Assembly (NCBI GenBank): GCA_964649725.1
Contig: CAZYTM010000011.1
Coordinates: 1 to 64,000, forward strand
Direction of reading: 5' to 3'
DNA from: CAZYTM01 sp964649725
GTDB taxonomy: Bacteria; Desulfobacterota; Desulfuromonadia; Geobacterales; Geobacteraceae
DNA length: 64,000 nt
A model generated the notes under the pieces. It saw nothing but the letters and a program-made list of their open reading frames with translations. It ran no database searches and was not told the DNA's origin. Below, one piece after another: positions 49,045-58,451 of this stretch (position 1 is its first letter; each line of letters starts with the position of its first letter). The position numbers were made by a program, and so were the translations under genes.

Positions 49045-49980
49045 CTATTCAGCGCCATGAATTCTCCTTACTACATATCTCGGTCGCCTTCGCACCTCCT
49101 GATAAACCCTCCCGACATACTCGCCGACGATCCCGATGCCAAAGATGGTGATGCCGATGAAGAAGAAGAGGATGGCAAAGAGGGTGAAGACCCCCTCCAC
49201 CTCGGCGCCGACGATGAAGCGGCGGATCAGCAGGAAGAGGGCGAAACCGAGTGAGAAGAGCGCGGTGACGATCCCCAGCAGGGCGAAGAGCTGCAGCGGC
49301 ACCACCGAGAAGCCGGTCATCAGGTCGAAATTGAGCCGCACCAGCTTGTAGAGGGAGTATTTGCTCTCCCCTTCGGCCCGCTCGGCATGGGCGACCTCCA
49401 CCTCGCCCGGATTGGAGGCAAAGGTCTGCGCCAGGGCCGGGATAAAGGTGCTCCCCTCCTGGCAGCGGTTGATATTGTTCACCACATTGCGGTGATAGGC
49501 GCGCAGCATGCAGCCGTAGTCGCTCATCTGCATGCCGGTCATCTTCCGCGTCACGATATTCACCATGAGCGAAGCGCTGCGACGGAACATGGAGTCCTGT
49601 CGCTTCTGACGGATACTCCCGACCACGTCATGCCCCTGCTCCATGGCAGCGATCAGCTTCGGGATCTCTTCCGGCGGATTCTGCAGATCGGCATCGATGG
49701 TGATGACGATCTCCCCCCTGCTGATCTCGAAGGCGGCCAGGATCGCCATGTGCTGGCCGAAGTTGCCGTTGAACTCCACCACCCGCACCTCTGGATAGTT
49801 GCTTGCCAGTCCGGTGAGGAGTTGCAAAGAGCGGTCGCGGGAACCGTCATCGGTGAAGATTATCTCGAACGGCTTGCCAGTCTGCTGCATCACCGGATAG
49901 AGGCGGTCGAAGAGCGGCCGGATGTTAGGCTCCTCGTTGTAGACCGGCACGACTACTGATATGTAGGGTTGTTGAGACAT
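49045..49980 (-). CDS. arnC: Undecaprenyl-phosphate 4-deoxy-4-formamido-L-arabinose transferase
   Basis: 311 residues, GT2 glycosyltransferase. SVVVPVYNEEPNIR at the N terminus, TDDGSRDRS, the DADLQNPPEE metal and nucleotide motif, and two C-terminal membrane helices (about 230-285) match ArnC and related DPM-type enzymes. It moves formamido-arabinose from UDP to undecaprenyl phosphate on the cytosolic face. Placement among arn genes supports the assignment. Confidence 0.93.
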   Translation of the reverse strand: MSQQPYISVVVPVYNEEPNIRPLFDRLYPVMQQTGKPFEIIFTDDGSRDRSLQLLTGLASNYPEVRVVEFNGNFGQHMAILAAFEISRGEIVITIDADLQNPPEEIPKLIAAMEQGHDVVGSIRQKRQDSMFRRSASLMVNIVTRKMTGMQMSDYGCMLRAYHRNVVNNINRCQEGSTFIPALAQTFASNPGEVEVAHAERAEGESKYSLYKLVRLNFDLMTGFSVVPLQLFALLGIVTALFSLGFALFLLIRRFIVGAEVEGVFTLFAILFFFIGITIFGIGIVGEYVGRVYQEVRRRPRYVVRRIHGAE

Positions 49981-50049
49981 TGATATGGTCCTGTAATGTT
50001 CGGCCGCGGTCTCCCGACCATCTCGCCGTCGTCTCCTCGAAGCCCAGCC

Positions 50050-50072
50050 TCTACGTAGCGCTGCTACGCCTC
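50050..50072. repeat. GC-rich intergenic repeat of the arn locus, copy C
   Basis: Inverted repeat CGTAGC-GCT-GCTACG within CTACGTAGCGCTGCTACGCC, in the arnC-arnB gap. Confidence 0.75.
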
Positions 50073-50136
50073 AGCGAAGCTTCTGCGGGCCAACGACGAT
50101 CTGGCCGAAATCTCTCGCCCGGTTAGTCTATTGCGC

Positions 50137-51300
50137 CTATTTCCTGTTCTTCGCAATCACTTCCTTGACCGCTGCCACTACGTCTCTGGCATCCTCTTCG
50201 GTCATCTTCGGGAAGAGTGGCAGCGACAGGATACGGTCCGAGGCGTAGTCGGCATTGGCCAGCTCCCCCGGCTGCAACGACAGGGTGTTGCGATAGTATT
50301 CATGGTGGTGCACAGCCTTGTAGTGCAGACCGGTACCGATGTTCAGCTTTTTCAGTTCGGCCATGAAACTGTCACGGTCGATGGTCAGTTTTTCTATCCG
50401 CACCAGCGGCGTATATAGATGCCAGGCGTGGCGCTGCCGATAAGGGGCATAAAGAGGGGGGGCCAACTCCTCGACATCGGCCAATGCCTGGTTGTAGTAT
50501 TCGGCCAGTTCCTGCCGCCTGTCGATGAAGCCGTCCAGCTTCGGCAGCTGATGGATGCCGAGGGCAGCCTGGATATCCATCATGTTGTACTTGAAGCCAG
50601 GGAGGATGATGTCGTAGTTGGGGGTGCCGGATGCGGCAAAGCGTTTCCACGCCTCCCGGTTCATGCCGTGGAACTTTAGCAGGGAAATCTCCTCGGCCAG
50701 CTCCTCGTCCTTGGTACAGACCATCCCCCCCTCGCCGGTGGTGATATTCTTGTTCGGGTGGAAGGAGAAGATGGAGATGCTGTCGAAGGTGCCGATCCGC
50801 CCCCCCTTGTACTCGGTGCCTGCAGCATGGGCGGCATCCTCGATGACGGTCAGATTGAACTCCCGGGCCAGGGCGAAGATCGGCTCCATGTCACAGCTCT
50901 GACCGGCAAAATGGACCGGGATGATGGCGCGGGTCCTGGCAGTGATCTTTTCTCTGATCCTGTTTGCATCGATGTTGAGTGTGCCGGGTTCGATGTCTAC
51001 CAGTACCGGTCTGGCCCCGGTCAGGACGATCATGCTGACGGTCGAGACAAAGGTCATCGGCGTGGTGATTATCTCGTCGCCAGGCTTAAGCTTGAGTGCG
51101 AGCAGGGTCAGGTGCAGGCCGGCGGTAGCCGAGCTTAAGGGGACCGCAAAAGGGGCCCCGACATAGGCCTTGAAGGCCTCTTCAAATCGTTTCACCTTCG
51201 GGCCGGTAGTTATCCATCCCGACTGCAGGGAATCGACCACTTCGTTGATCTCGTCCGCCTCGATGGTCGGCTGGGAAAAGGGGAGAAACGAGCTGCGCAC
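50137..51300 (-). CDS. arnB: UDP-4-amino-4-deoxy-L-arabinose aminotransferase
   Basis: About 387 residues from a GTG at 51300, chosen because GGAGG lies five bases upstream and the product then begins at the family's usual N terminus (FLPFSQPTIEADEI). PLP-dependent DegT/ArnB family: the Lys (SFHPNKNITTGEGG), Asp (VIEDAAHAAGTEY) and other cofactor contacts are present. It transfers an amino group from glutamate to UDP-Ara4O. Confidence 0.93.
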   Translation of the reverse strand: MRSSFLPFSQPTIEADEINEVVDSLQSGWITTGPKVKRFEEAFKAYVGAPFAVPLSSATAGLHLTLLALKLKPGDEIITTPMTFVSTVSMIVLTGARPVLVDIEPGTLNIDANRIREKITARTRAIIPVHFAGQSCDMEPIFALAREFNLTVIEDAAHAAGTEYKGGRIGTFDSISIFSFHPNKNITTGEGGMVCTKDEELAEEISLLKFHGMNREAWKRFAASGTPNYDIILPGFKYNMMDIQAALGIHQLPKLDGFIDRRQELAEYYNQALADVEELAPPLYAPYRQRHAWHLYTPLVRIEKLTIDRDSFMAELKKLNIGTGLHYKAVHHHEYYRNTLSLQPGELANADYASDRILSLPLFPKMTEEDARDVVAAVKEVIAKNRK

Positions 51301-51380
51301 TGATGCCTCCGGAGTATACTTTAATCGTTTATTTATTGCATAAAAGACGTTCTGGCGCAATCCATTTTGTCAGTAAGCGA

Positions 51381-53042
51381 TCAGCGGTTGGTGATCAGCA
51401 CCCGGCGCTTATTGCGGGCCAGTTCGCGGATCGGTGTCCTGGCAACCCCCCGCAACCGCTCCAGATCACCGGCACTGGCGAGGACCAAAGCCTTGCGCGG
51501 GCCGTCCCAGACTGCGGCAAAACGGGCCAGCGGCATGAACCAGGCCGATTGATCCCCCTGGCTGGCCCCGAACTCCAGTTCCCCCATGCCGTCGATTACT
51601 ATCACCCGCCGCTTGGCATAGTAGGGGAGCGCCTGTTCATAACCGAAGACAGCTACCGCGTCGTCTGGCCCGGCCAGTTTTTCGACCATCAGACAGAGCG
51701 CCTTGGAGGACTTGCGCGCCTCCACCCCTTTGAGGATGATAGGCGGAGCAACGATGCTGATGGCAAAGGAGAAGAGGCAGAGGGTGACAAAGAGCGAGAG
51801 CGCTTCATCCCGTTTGCTCCAGATATAGACCAGCACCCCCTCGGCAAAAAAGAGACTCCCCATTATCCCCCCACCCAGCGGGGAGAACTCCTGGCGGGTG
51901 CTGAAGTAGGGGTAGACAGCGAGGGTTATCCCCCCCAGGCAGAGGATGATGGCCAGGATCGCCCCGGCCCACCGCAAAGGGACCATCGTGCCGCCGAAAC
52001 GGGCCGAGAAGGCCCTGCCGATAAGGATTGCCAGCGGCGGGAAGAGCGGCAGGATATATGGTACCAGCTTGGAGTTTGACTTGGAGAAGAAGACGAAGAT
52101 GAATACCACCCAGATGGCGAGGAAGAGCGCCTCCCGCCCCTGCGGCGCGAGCCGGTTGCGCCAGGTACCGCGCAGTCCGAGCGGGATGAAGAAGGACCAG
52201 GGGAGCATGGTCCCCAGCAGTACCGGAGCGAAGAACCAGAACGGCTGATAGCGCTGGTGTACAGTAGAGGTGAAGCGCTGGAAATGTTCGCGGATAAAGA
52301 AGAAGTTGGGGAACTCCGGGTTGTGCAGGGAGACCAGGATGAACCAGGGGGCAGCCACCAGCAGGAAGAGGAGCAGTCCGGTGGCGATGCGCATCTCCTT
52401 GAGCAGCCGCCACTGCCGGCTTAGCAGGCAGAAGAGGAAGATGATGGCACCGGGGAAGACGATGCCGATCAGCCCTTTGGCCAGTACCGCCAGGGCGGCA
52501 AAGATATAGGCCAGATAGTAGTAGAGCCTCTTCTGCGGCGCATCATCCCGGGCCGCTATGATGAAACAGCCGAGCGCCAGGGTCAGACAGCAGGTGAGGG
52601 TCATGTCGGTGAGATTTATCCTCGCCTGGACCATGAAGCCGGTGCAGGTCCCGAGGATCAAAGCTGCCAGGAAGCCGGTGCGGCGGTCGAACAGGGTGCG
52701 GCCCAGATGATAGGTGAAGAGGACGCAGACCAGCCCGGCCAGGGTCCCGGGGAGCCGGGCGGCGAATTCGTTCTGGCCGAACATCGCCTGGCTGATAGCG
52801 TTCAGCCAGTAGTGCAGGACCGGTTTCTCGAAGTACTTGACATAGTTGAGCATCGGCGTGATGAAGTCGCCCCGTTCCAGCATCTCCCGCGGGATCTCGG
52901 CGTAGCGCCCCTCGTCAGGTTCGAACAGGGGGAACCTGCCGAGGAATTGCAGGAAAGCGGTGCCGAAGATGATGAGCAGGATGGTCAGGTCACTGGCAGC
53001 AGATCTGGAACGATCGATCAGATAGGCGAGCAGTCTTTGCAC
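51381..53042 (-). CDS. arnT: 4-amino-4-deoxy-L-arabinose lipid A transferase
   Basis: About 553 residues from the GTG at 53042 (GAGGAG upstream); an in-frame ATG at 53114 would overlap the lpxL-type gene. PMT/ArnT family membrane glycosyltransferase with the periplasmic acidic motif (FEPDEGRYAEIPREML) and about a dozen membrane helices, plus a soluble C-terminal domain (about 440-553). It attaches L-Ara4N to lipid A phosphates in the periplasm, which lowers the negative charge and protects against cationic peptides. Confidence 0.92.
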   Translation of the reverse strand: MQRLLAYLIDRSRSAASDLTILLIIFGTAFLQFLGRFPLFEPDEGRYAEIPREMLERGDFITPMLNYVKYFEKPVLHYWLNAISQAMFGQNEFAARLPGTLAGLVCVLFTYHLGRTLFDRRTGFLAALILGTCTGFMVQARINLTDMTLTCCLTLALGCFIIAARDDAPQKRLYYYLAYIFAALAVLAKGLIGIVFPGAIIFLFCLLSRQWRLLKEMRIATGLLLFLLVAAPWFILVSLHNPEFPNFFFIREHFQRFTSTVHQRYQPFWFFAPVLLGTMLPWSFFIPLGLRGTWRNRLAPQGREALFLAIWVVFIFVFFSKSNSKLVPYILPLFPPLAILIGRAFSARFGGTMVPLRWAGAILAIILCLGGITLAVYPYFSTRQEFSPLGGGIMGSLFFAEGVLVYIWSKRDEALSLFVTLCLFSFAISIVAPPIILKGVEARKSSKALCLMVEKLAGPDDAVAVFGYEQALPYYAKRRVIVIDGMGELEFGASQGDQSAWFMPLARFAAVWDGPRKALVLASAGDLERLRGVARTPIRELARNKRRVLITNR

Positions 53043-53077
53043 GGTAATTCTCTCCTCAAATTGCGCTGAAGGTCTTG

Positions 53078-53980
53078 TCAGGTCCTTTTCCAGCGGTTGT
53101 AGAGCCAGTTCCACTGGTCCGGATAATGGATGATGTAATCGTCTATATAGCTGTTCAGCCGGCAGGTGTCCCGGTAGAGCCGTTCTTCAGCACTCCCCTC
53201 GGTGGAGAGGGGGAGTTCCGGGTGGATGGTGACGATATGCCGGTCACCCTCGCGCCTGATGAAGATCGGTACCAGTGCCGCGCCGGTCTTCATCGCCAGT
53301 TTGACCGGCAGCTTGGTGGTCCAGGCGGGCCGGCCGAGGAAATCGCACTTCAGCCCGTTGGCCGCATCGGTCGCCTGGTCGACCAGCAGGCCGACATTAC
53401 GGTTCTTCTTGAAAGCCTCCAGCAGCTCGCGGCTGGCCCGGTCACGATAGATGACACTGTTGCCGAAGCGGCAACGCATCTTCTCCAGGATCCTGTTGAC
53501 ATAGAGCTTGTCCATCTGCCGGCCGACCACGGCGACCGGGTCATAACGGGCGCCGAAAGAGAGCGCCAGCAGTTCCCAGTTGCCGCTGTGGGCGGTGATG
53601 AACATCAGCCCCTTGCCCCGCTCCTTGGCCGCAAAATAGTTCTCCAGCCCGACGAACTGCACATTTGCCAGCAGTTCCTGGTCCCGGTTGTGATACATCC
53701 TGCTCAACTCCGAGAGGAGCTGGCCGATATTGATGAAAACCTGCCGGGCCAGCTGCTCCGGCGTGTCGAAGCGCTGGCCCGGGTCAGCATGGCTGCGGAG
53801 AAAGGGGAGCGCAGATTTGATACTGTTTATGGCAAGTCGCCGCCATTTCCCCAGCAGCAGATAGAGTAATGCTCCCAATCTGCAGCCAAGGGTGTCGGCC
53901 AGCCGCCGGGGGAGGAGCATGAAGGGTATGGTGAGAGCCATGATGAGGGATATGCCGATCAACCAGCGGAGATTCTTCAT
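53078..53980 (-). CDS. lpxL: LpxL/HtrB-type lipid A acyltransferase
   Basis: 300 residues. One N-terminal membrane anchor (LIGISLIMALTIPFMLLP) and the acyltransferase motif HSGNWE (HX4E, about residue 130) are present. The family adds secondary acyl chains to lipid A at the inner membrane. It lies immediately upstream of arnT in the same direction, consistent with a lipid A locus. Which acyl chain it adds cannot be told. Confidence 0.9.
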   Translation of the reverse strand: MKNLRWLIGISLIMALTIPFMLLPRRLADTLGCRLGALLYLLLGKWRRLAINSIKSALPFLRSHADPGQRFDTPEQLARQVFINIGQLLSELSRMYHNRDQELLANVQFVGLENYFAAKERGKGLMFITAHSGNWELLALSFGARYDPVAVVGRQMDKLYVNRILEKMRCRFGNSVIYRDRASRELLEAFKKNRNVGLLVDQATDAANGLKCDFLGRPAWTTKLPVKLAMKTGAALVPIFIRREGDRHIVTIHPELPLSTEGSAEERLYRDTCRLNSYIDDYIIHYPDQWNWLYNRWKRT

Positions 53981-55209
53981 GACGGGTTGCTTCTCCGGAG
54001 CAGGTCATAACGGGCAGCAGCAGCCGGGAGGCGGATGGTTATCCGCTGGTTCGGATGGGCCTCCTGCAGGCTCGCCCCGCCACACCCTTGCGCCGCTGGC
54101 AGCAGTTGCATCGACTCGACCCGGAAGGGGTCGGTCCGCATCTGCGGGCCGATGCACTCCAGCTCCTCATCGACCCGGAGCCGGTTACGGACGCCGACTG
54201 TCGCGATCCCGTCGGCAGCTACCGCCTCGACAACGCCGACAATGTCATGGCTGCGCTGGTAGCGGGAGTGGAATTCCCGGTCCAGATCTCTGGGGGCGCC
54301 CAGAAAAAAGCCGGTGGTATAGCCACGATGGCTGATCTTCCCCAGTTCATCGAGCCACTCCGGCTGCAGCTTATAGTTGTCCGGATCGGCAAAGTAGCGG
54401 TCAAGGGCGGCCCGGTAGACCCTGACCACACTCGCTACATAGTGTATCCCCTTCATCCGCCCCTCTATCTTCAGGGCGTTGACCCCGCTCTGCACCAGTG
54501 CCGGCAGGTGTTCGATGAGGCAGAGGTCCTTGGAGTTGAAGATAAAGGTGCCGCTGGCATCCTCCACCACCGGGAAATACTCGCCCGGTCTGGTCTCTTC
54601 CATCAGGGCGTAGCTCCAGCGGCAGGGGTGGGCGCAGTCGCCGCGGTTGGCCGAACGGCCTGACATGACGCTGGAGATAAGGCAGCGGCCTGAGTAGGAG
54701 ATACACATGGCGCCATGGACAAAGGTCTCCAGCTCTACCTCGACCTGGCGGCGGACTTCGCCGAGGTCGACCAGTGTAAGCTCCCGGGCCATGTTGATCC
54801 GGCTGATCCCCTGCTCCTGCCAGAAACGGGCGCTCCGCCAGGTAGTGGTGTTGGCCTGGGTGGAGAGGTGGATCTGCCGCTCCGGGGATATTTCCCGGAT
54901 CATGGCGATCACCCCAGGGTCAGCGGCGATATAGGCGTCCAGAGGGATGGGGCGGAGTTCCTCCAGGTAATCGGCCAGAGCTGGGAGTTCGTCGTTGCGT
55001 GGATAGGCGTTGATGGTCAGGTAGACCTTGACCCCGTGCCGGTGCGCGTAGTCGCTGGCGACTGCCAGTTCGTCGATGCTGAAATTGCCCGCCTGCTGGC
55101 GCAGACCGTACCCCTTGCCCCCCAGGTAAACGGCATCGGCGCCATAATGGATCGCCAGCTGAAGTTTTTCCATATTGCCGGCTGGTGCCAGCAGTTCAGG
55201 TTTCTGCAT
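53977..55209 (-). CDS. Peptidase U32 family protein
   Basis: 410 residues. The N terminus (ELLAPAGNMEKLQLAIHYGADAVYLGG) and the Cys-rich signature (GAMCISYSGRCLISS, then GDCAHPCRWSY) are those of U32 proteins. Bacterial relatives act in tRNA hydroxylation (TrhP/YegQ) or other RNA or cofactor modification, not proteolysis; TrhP-like function is the best guess. Its stop overlaps the lpxL start by four bases. First gene of the leftward lipid A run. Confidence 0.9.
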   Translation of the reverse strand: MQKPELLAPAGNMEKLQLAIHYGADAVYLGGKGYGLRQQAGNFSIDELAVASDYAHRHGVKVYLTINAYPRNDELPALADYLEELRPIPLDAYIAADPGVIAMIREISPERQIHLSTQANTTTWRSARFWQEQGISRINMARELTLVDLGEVRRQVEVELETFVHGAMCISYSGRCLISSVMSGRSANRGDCAHPCRWSYALMEETRPGEYFPVVEDASGTFIFNSKDLCLIEHLPALVQSGVNALKIEGRMKGIHYVASVVRVYRAALDRYFADPDNYKLQPEWLDELGKISHRGYTTGFFLGAPRDLDREFHSRYQRSHDIVGVVEAVAADGIATVGVRNRLRVDEELECIGPQMRTDPFRVESMQLLPAAQGCGGASLQEAHPNQRITIRLPAAAARYDLLRRSNPS

Positions 55210-55341
55210 AATCTTCTATATCCTGCCGTGAATGAGCCCTGAGCCTGGCCAGGCAGACAGTCGACCCTGATTTATCCTCTTGCTGGCCGAATGGTAGCAT
55301 ATTCAGCAGAGGAATAAAACCCCTAAGCGGCTGCTTTGTTC

Positions 55342-55371
55342 TTGACAAAATATGCGAATTGGCTTTAATTA
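55342..55371 (+). promoter_or_regulatory. Possible promoter for the cpoB-like gene
   Basis: TTGACA at 55342 followed 17-18 bases later by an AT-rich stretch (TTAATTA) that is a weak match to a -10 box. Confidence 0.35.
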
Positions 55372-55405
55372 TGGTTAATTTAACCCATTCAGGGAAGGAG
55401 GGCCG

Positions 55406-56137
55406 ATGCGTTTCACTACCTGGTTATTGATTGGCGGTACCAGCCTGACATTGGTTGGCTGCAGTGAAAACGATATTATCGTCAAGAAGCAGATGGAGAT
55501 GGAGGCACGTCTGGAACAGCTGGTCCAGGGGAGTGCTGCCACCAATGCCCGCCTGGCGGATATAAGCAATGAACTGAAAGAGCTGCAGGGGAAGATGAAG
55601 GGAGCTTCTGCTGATCTGGAAGAATTGAAGACCGGCTACCGGGAGCAGAAAAGCTCTCTGGAGACGGCTGTGCTGAAGATCGACAAGGTTGCCAGCGAGG
55701 TGCCGGCGCCGCCAACGCCGAAGATAGAGGTGGTCAATCGGGAATCTGCTCCAAACGATAAGGAGGCGGCACCCCAGGATGCCTATATGCAGGCATTCGG
55801 CATCTTCAGCGCCAACAGGTTCACCGAGGCGATTGCTGCATTTACGGCATTTATTAAGGCTTATCCGGACCATGAATATGCTGCCAATGCCCAGTACTGG
55901 ATTGGCGAGAGCTACTATACCCAGAAGGATTACAACAGGTCGCTGGAGGCATTCAGCAAGGTGCTCTCTGCCTATCCGAAAGCAAAGAAGACTCCTGATG
56001 CCATGCTTAAGGTCGGTTTTTCCTATATCAGCCTCAATGACCAGGCCAAGGCCAAAACGGTACTGCAGGCACTGATCGACAAGTATCCCAAGAGTTCGGC
56101 AGCGGCCAAGGCGCGGGAGCGGTTGGGTCGCCATTAA
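55406..56137 (+). CDS. CpoB/YbgF-like TPR lipoprotein
   Basis: 243 residues. Lipobox LTLVGCSE gives an N-terminal lipid anchor; a coiled coil follows (about 30-95), then a linker and three TPR-like repeats (DAYMQAFGIFSANRF onward). This is the layout of CpoB/YbgF, which coordinates peptidoglycan synthesis with the Tol-Pal system, although tol or pal genes are not in the window. Strong ribosome site (GGAAGGAGGG). Twelve to eighteen bases before the LysM gene, so probably co-transcribed. Confidence 0.85.
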   Translation: MRFTTWLLIGGTSLTLVGCSENDIIVKKQMEMEARLEQLVQGSAATNARLADISNELKELQGKMKGASADLEELKTGYREQKSSLETAVLKIDKVASEVPAPPTPKIEVVNRESAPNDKEAAPQDAYMQAFGIFSANRFTEAIAAFTAFIKAYPDHEYAANAQYWIGESYYTQKDYNRSLEAFSKVLSAYPKAKKTPDAMLKVGFSYISLNDQAKAKTVLQALIDKYPKSSAAAKARERLGRH

Positions 56138-56155
56138 CAACCTTGCGAGGTGAGT

Positions 56156-57190
56156 ATGAACAGGATTTACTCCGCAGCACTTCTGCTTCTGCTGGCTTTC
56201 CCACTTGCCGGTACGGTTTATGCCCAGGAAGAGGAGCCGACCATCTATGTCATTCAGAAAGGGGATACCCTCTGGGGTCTCTCCGAGCAGTTTTTGAAAA
56301 ACCCCAATTACTGGCCCAATCTCTGGTCGCTCAATCCTGACATCGGCAATCCACATGTCATTGCTCCGGGGCAGAAGGTAAGAATCTTTGCCGACCGGAT
56401 CGAGTTTGTCGATGGTGGTGCTGACAAGGCTGCCCCGGCAGAGGTTGTCGAGGAAAAGTCGGCACAGACGGCCAAGAAGGCTGCCCCGGAAACGGTTCAG
56501 GTCAAGGAAAAGAGTTTCATGGTGAGCGGCAGTGTCGGCTTTCTGCTGGAGAAAGAACAGCTCCCGACCGGTTATATTGTCTCAACCCATCAGGGGCGGC
56601 AGATTGTCGGCGTTGACGACATAGTCTATACCGATTTCGGCAGTCTGCATGGTGCCAAAGTCGGCACCCGGTTTTCCATTTTCAAGAAGCTAGGTGCTGT
56701 CAGTCATCCGATAAACAACGTCATCCTTGGCTACCGCGTGGTGCCGCTCGGCGCTCTCCAGCTGGCCGACGTGGAAGAGAACAATTCCAAGGCGCTCATC
56801 ACCAAATCCTATCAGGAGATCAGTACCGGTGCCTTTCTGATACCGTATCGCGAACGCCGCCGGGATGTCGTGCTCAAGGCTGCCAATATCGATTTGACCG
56901 GTTATATCGTCGAGACCGAGACTGGCAAGAATGCCATCTCTATCGGTGATGTGGCGTTTCTCGACCTTGGCCGCTCCCATGGGTTGGCAGTCGGAAACAT
57001 GCTTTATGTAGTCCGTGACGTAGTCCCTGACTCAAAGGTGGTCTTCGACAATCTCAAGCTGCCGCCTGAGGTGATAGGGGCGCTGGTGGTCGTCGATATC
57101 GGTGATAATACCTCTACCGTGCTGGTGGTAAAATGTATCGACACAATTTATCGTGGCGACCGGGTAGAGATACGCAAAAATGTAAAATAG
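56156..57190 (+). CDS. LysM-domain envelope protein
   Basis: 344 residues from the ATG at 56156 (GCGAGGTGAG upstream). Signal peptide (LLLLLAFPLAGTVYA), then one LysM domain (YVIQKGDTLWGLSEQFLKNP, about 28-80) that binds peptidoglycan, an Ala/Lys-rich linker and a longer C-terminal beta-rich domain of about 230 residues with internal similarity. It appears to be a periplasmic cell-wall protein; enzymatic motifs are absent. Confidence 0.85.
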   Translation: MNRIYSAALLLLLAFPLAGTVYAQEEEPTIYVIQKGDTLWGLSEQFLKNPNYWPNLWSLNPDIGNPHVIAPGQKVRIFADRIEFVDGGADKAAPAEVVEEKSAQTAKKAAPETVQVKEKSFMVSGSVGFLLEKEQLPTGYIVSTHQGRQIVGVDDIVYTDFGSLHGAKVGTRFSIFKKLGAVSHPINNVILGYRVVPLGALQLADVEENNSKALITKSYQEISTGAFLIPYRERRRDVVLKAANIDLTGYIVETETGKNAISIGDVAFLDLGRSHGLAVGNMLYVVRDVVPDSKVVFDNLKLPPEVIGALVVVDIGDNTSTVLVVKCIDTIYRGDRVEIRKNVK

Positions 57191-57209
57191 GATGTCCGGA
57201 TGAACAAGG

Positions 57210-57240
57210 GGCCGACCGCCGGGTCGGTCCTTTTTTTTGT
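57210..57240 (+). terminator. Rho-independent terminator
   Basis: GGCCGACC, loop GCCG, GGTCGGTCC, then eight T's. It ends the cpoB-LysM transcript just before dprA. Confidence 0.9.
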
Positions 57241-57257
57241 CCAGGGATGGGCGCAGC

Positions 57258-58337
57258 ATGGAATGTATCGAATGGATTGCCCTTAAATCGGTCCCTTTAG
57301 TCGGCAACGTGGTCTTTCGCCGCCTGCTGGAGCATTTCGACTCCCCCGCGGCAGTCTTGCGGGCTTCGGCCGCTGAATTGAGCCGGCTCCCCGGAATCGG
57401 GCCGGCTGTGGCAGATTCCATCGCAAAGCACGATTTTCGTCATGAAGCAGAGCTGGAGTGCCGGAAAGTGACCCAGGCCGGTGTCAGGATTGTCACCTGC
57501 CTCGACGAGAACTACCCGCAGTCGCTCCGGGAGATCCACGATTACCCCCCCTACCTCTATCTGCAGGGAGATATTACTACTCTCGAACCGGCCCTGGCGG
57601 TGGTAGGATCACGGCGCGCCTCCAGCTACGGTCTGGTCACCACCGAAAGGCTGGCCGGTGAGTTGGCCGCGGCCGGGATCACCATTGTCTCAGGTATGGC
57701 TCGCGGCATAGATACAGCAGCCCACCGGGCAGCGCTTAAAGCTGGCGGGAAGAGCGTCGGGGTGCTGGGGAGCGGTATCGATGTTGTCTATCCACCGGAA
57801 AACCGCCGGCTTTTTGCTGAAATGGCGGCGCAGGGGGGGCTTATCTCCGAGTTTCCGCTGGGGACACTGCCGCTGCCGGAGAATTTCCCCCGGCGCAACC
57901 GCCTTATCAGCGGCCTCTGCCGTGGCGTACTGGTGGTGGAGGCCGCCGAGCAGAGCGGTTCCCTTATTACGGCACAATGTGCCCTGGAACAGGGTCGAGA
58001 GGTCTTTGCCGTGCCAGGTAACATCAGCTTCAGCTCCAGTCGCGGGACGAACCGGCTGATCAAGCAGGGGGCAAAGCTGGTGGAAGAGGTGGCAGACATT
58101 CTGGAGGAGCTCCCCTCTTTTGCCAGACCGGCCATGAAGCGCCGCTCTCCCCCTCAGCTGTTCCTGGATGAGCAGGAGGAGATGCTCTGCTCTCTCCTGG
58201 CGACCGGGGCGCTGCAGATCGATGAGATCATCACAAAAAGCGCATTGACAGTGGGGGATGTTTCCGCTATTTTACTCCGTCTGGAATTGAAGGGTATAGT
58301 GACACAGTTACCGGGCAAATATTTCTCTCTTGCCTGA
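57258..58337 (+). CDS. dprA: DNA processing protein DprA (Smf)
   Basis: 359 residues from the ATG at 57258; a TTG at 57237 lies in the terminator's T-run and is unlikely. N-terminal SAM/HhH-like region (LSRLPGIGPAVADSI), then the Rossmann-type DprA core with VVGSRRASSYGL, SGMARGIDTAAHRAAL and GVLGSGIDVVYPPENR, and a C-terminal winged-helix-like end. It loads RecA on incoming single-stranded DNA in transformation. It is followed 115 bases later by topA, a common arrangement. Confidence 0.95.
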   Translation: MECIEWIALKSVPLVGNVVFRRLLEHFDSPAAVLRASAAELSRLPGIGPAVADSIAKHDFRHEAELECRKVTQAGVRIVTCLDENYPQSLREIHDYPPYLYLQGDITTLEPALAVVGSRRASSYGLVTTERLAGELAAAGITIVSGMARGIDTAAHRAALKAGGKSVGVLGSGIDVVYPPENRRLFAEMAAQGGLISEFPLGTLPLPENFPRRNRLISGLCRGVLVVEAAEQSGSLITAQCALEQGREVFAVPGNISFSSSRGTNRLIKQGAKLVEEVADILEELPSFARPAMKRRSPPQLFLDEQEEMLCSLLATGALQIDEIITKSALTVGDVSAILLRLELKGIVTQLPGKYFSLA

Positions 58338-58451
58338 ATCAGCTGGATTTCCCAGGCTGATGTCATATAATGATGTTAGTGCTGCATGTCGTATGCAAGC
58401 TTGTCGCAGGAGTGCCGAACCAATAAATACTCATTTGAGGACCATTCAGAT

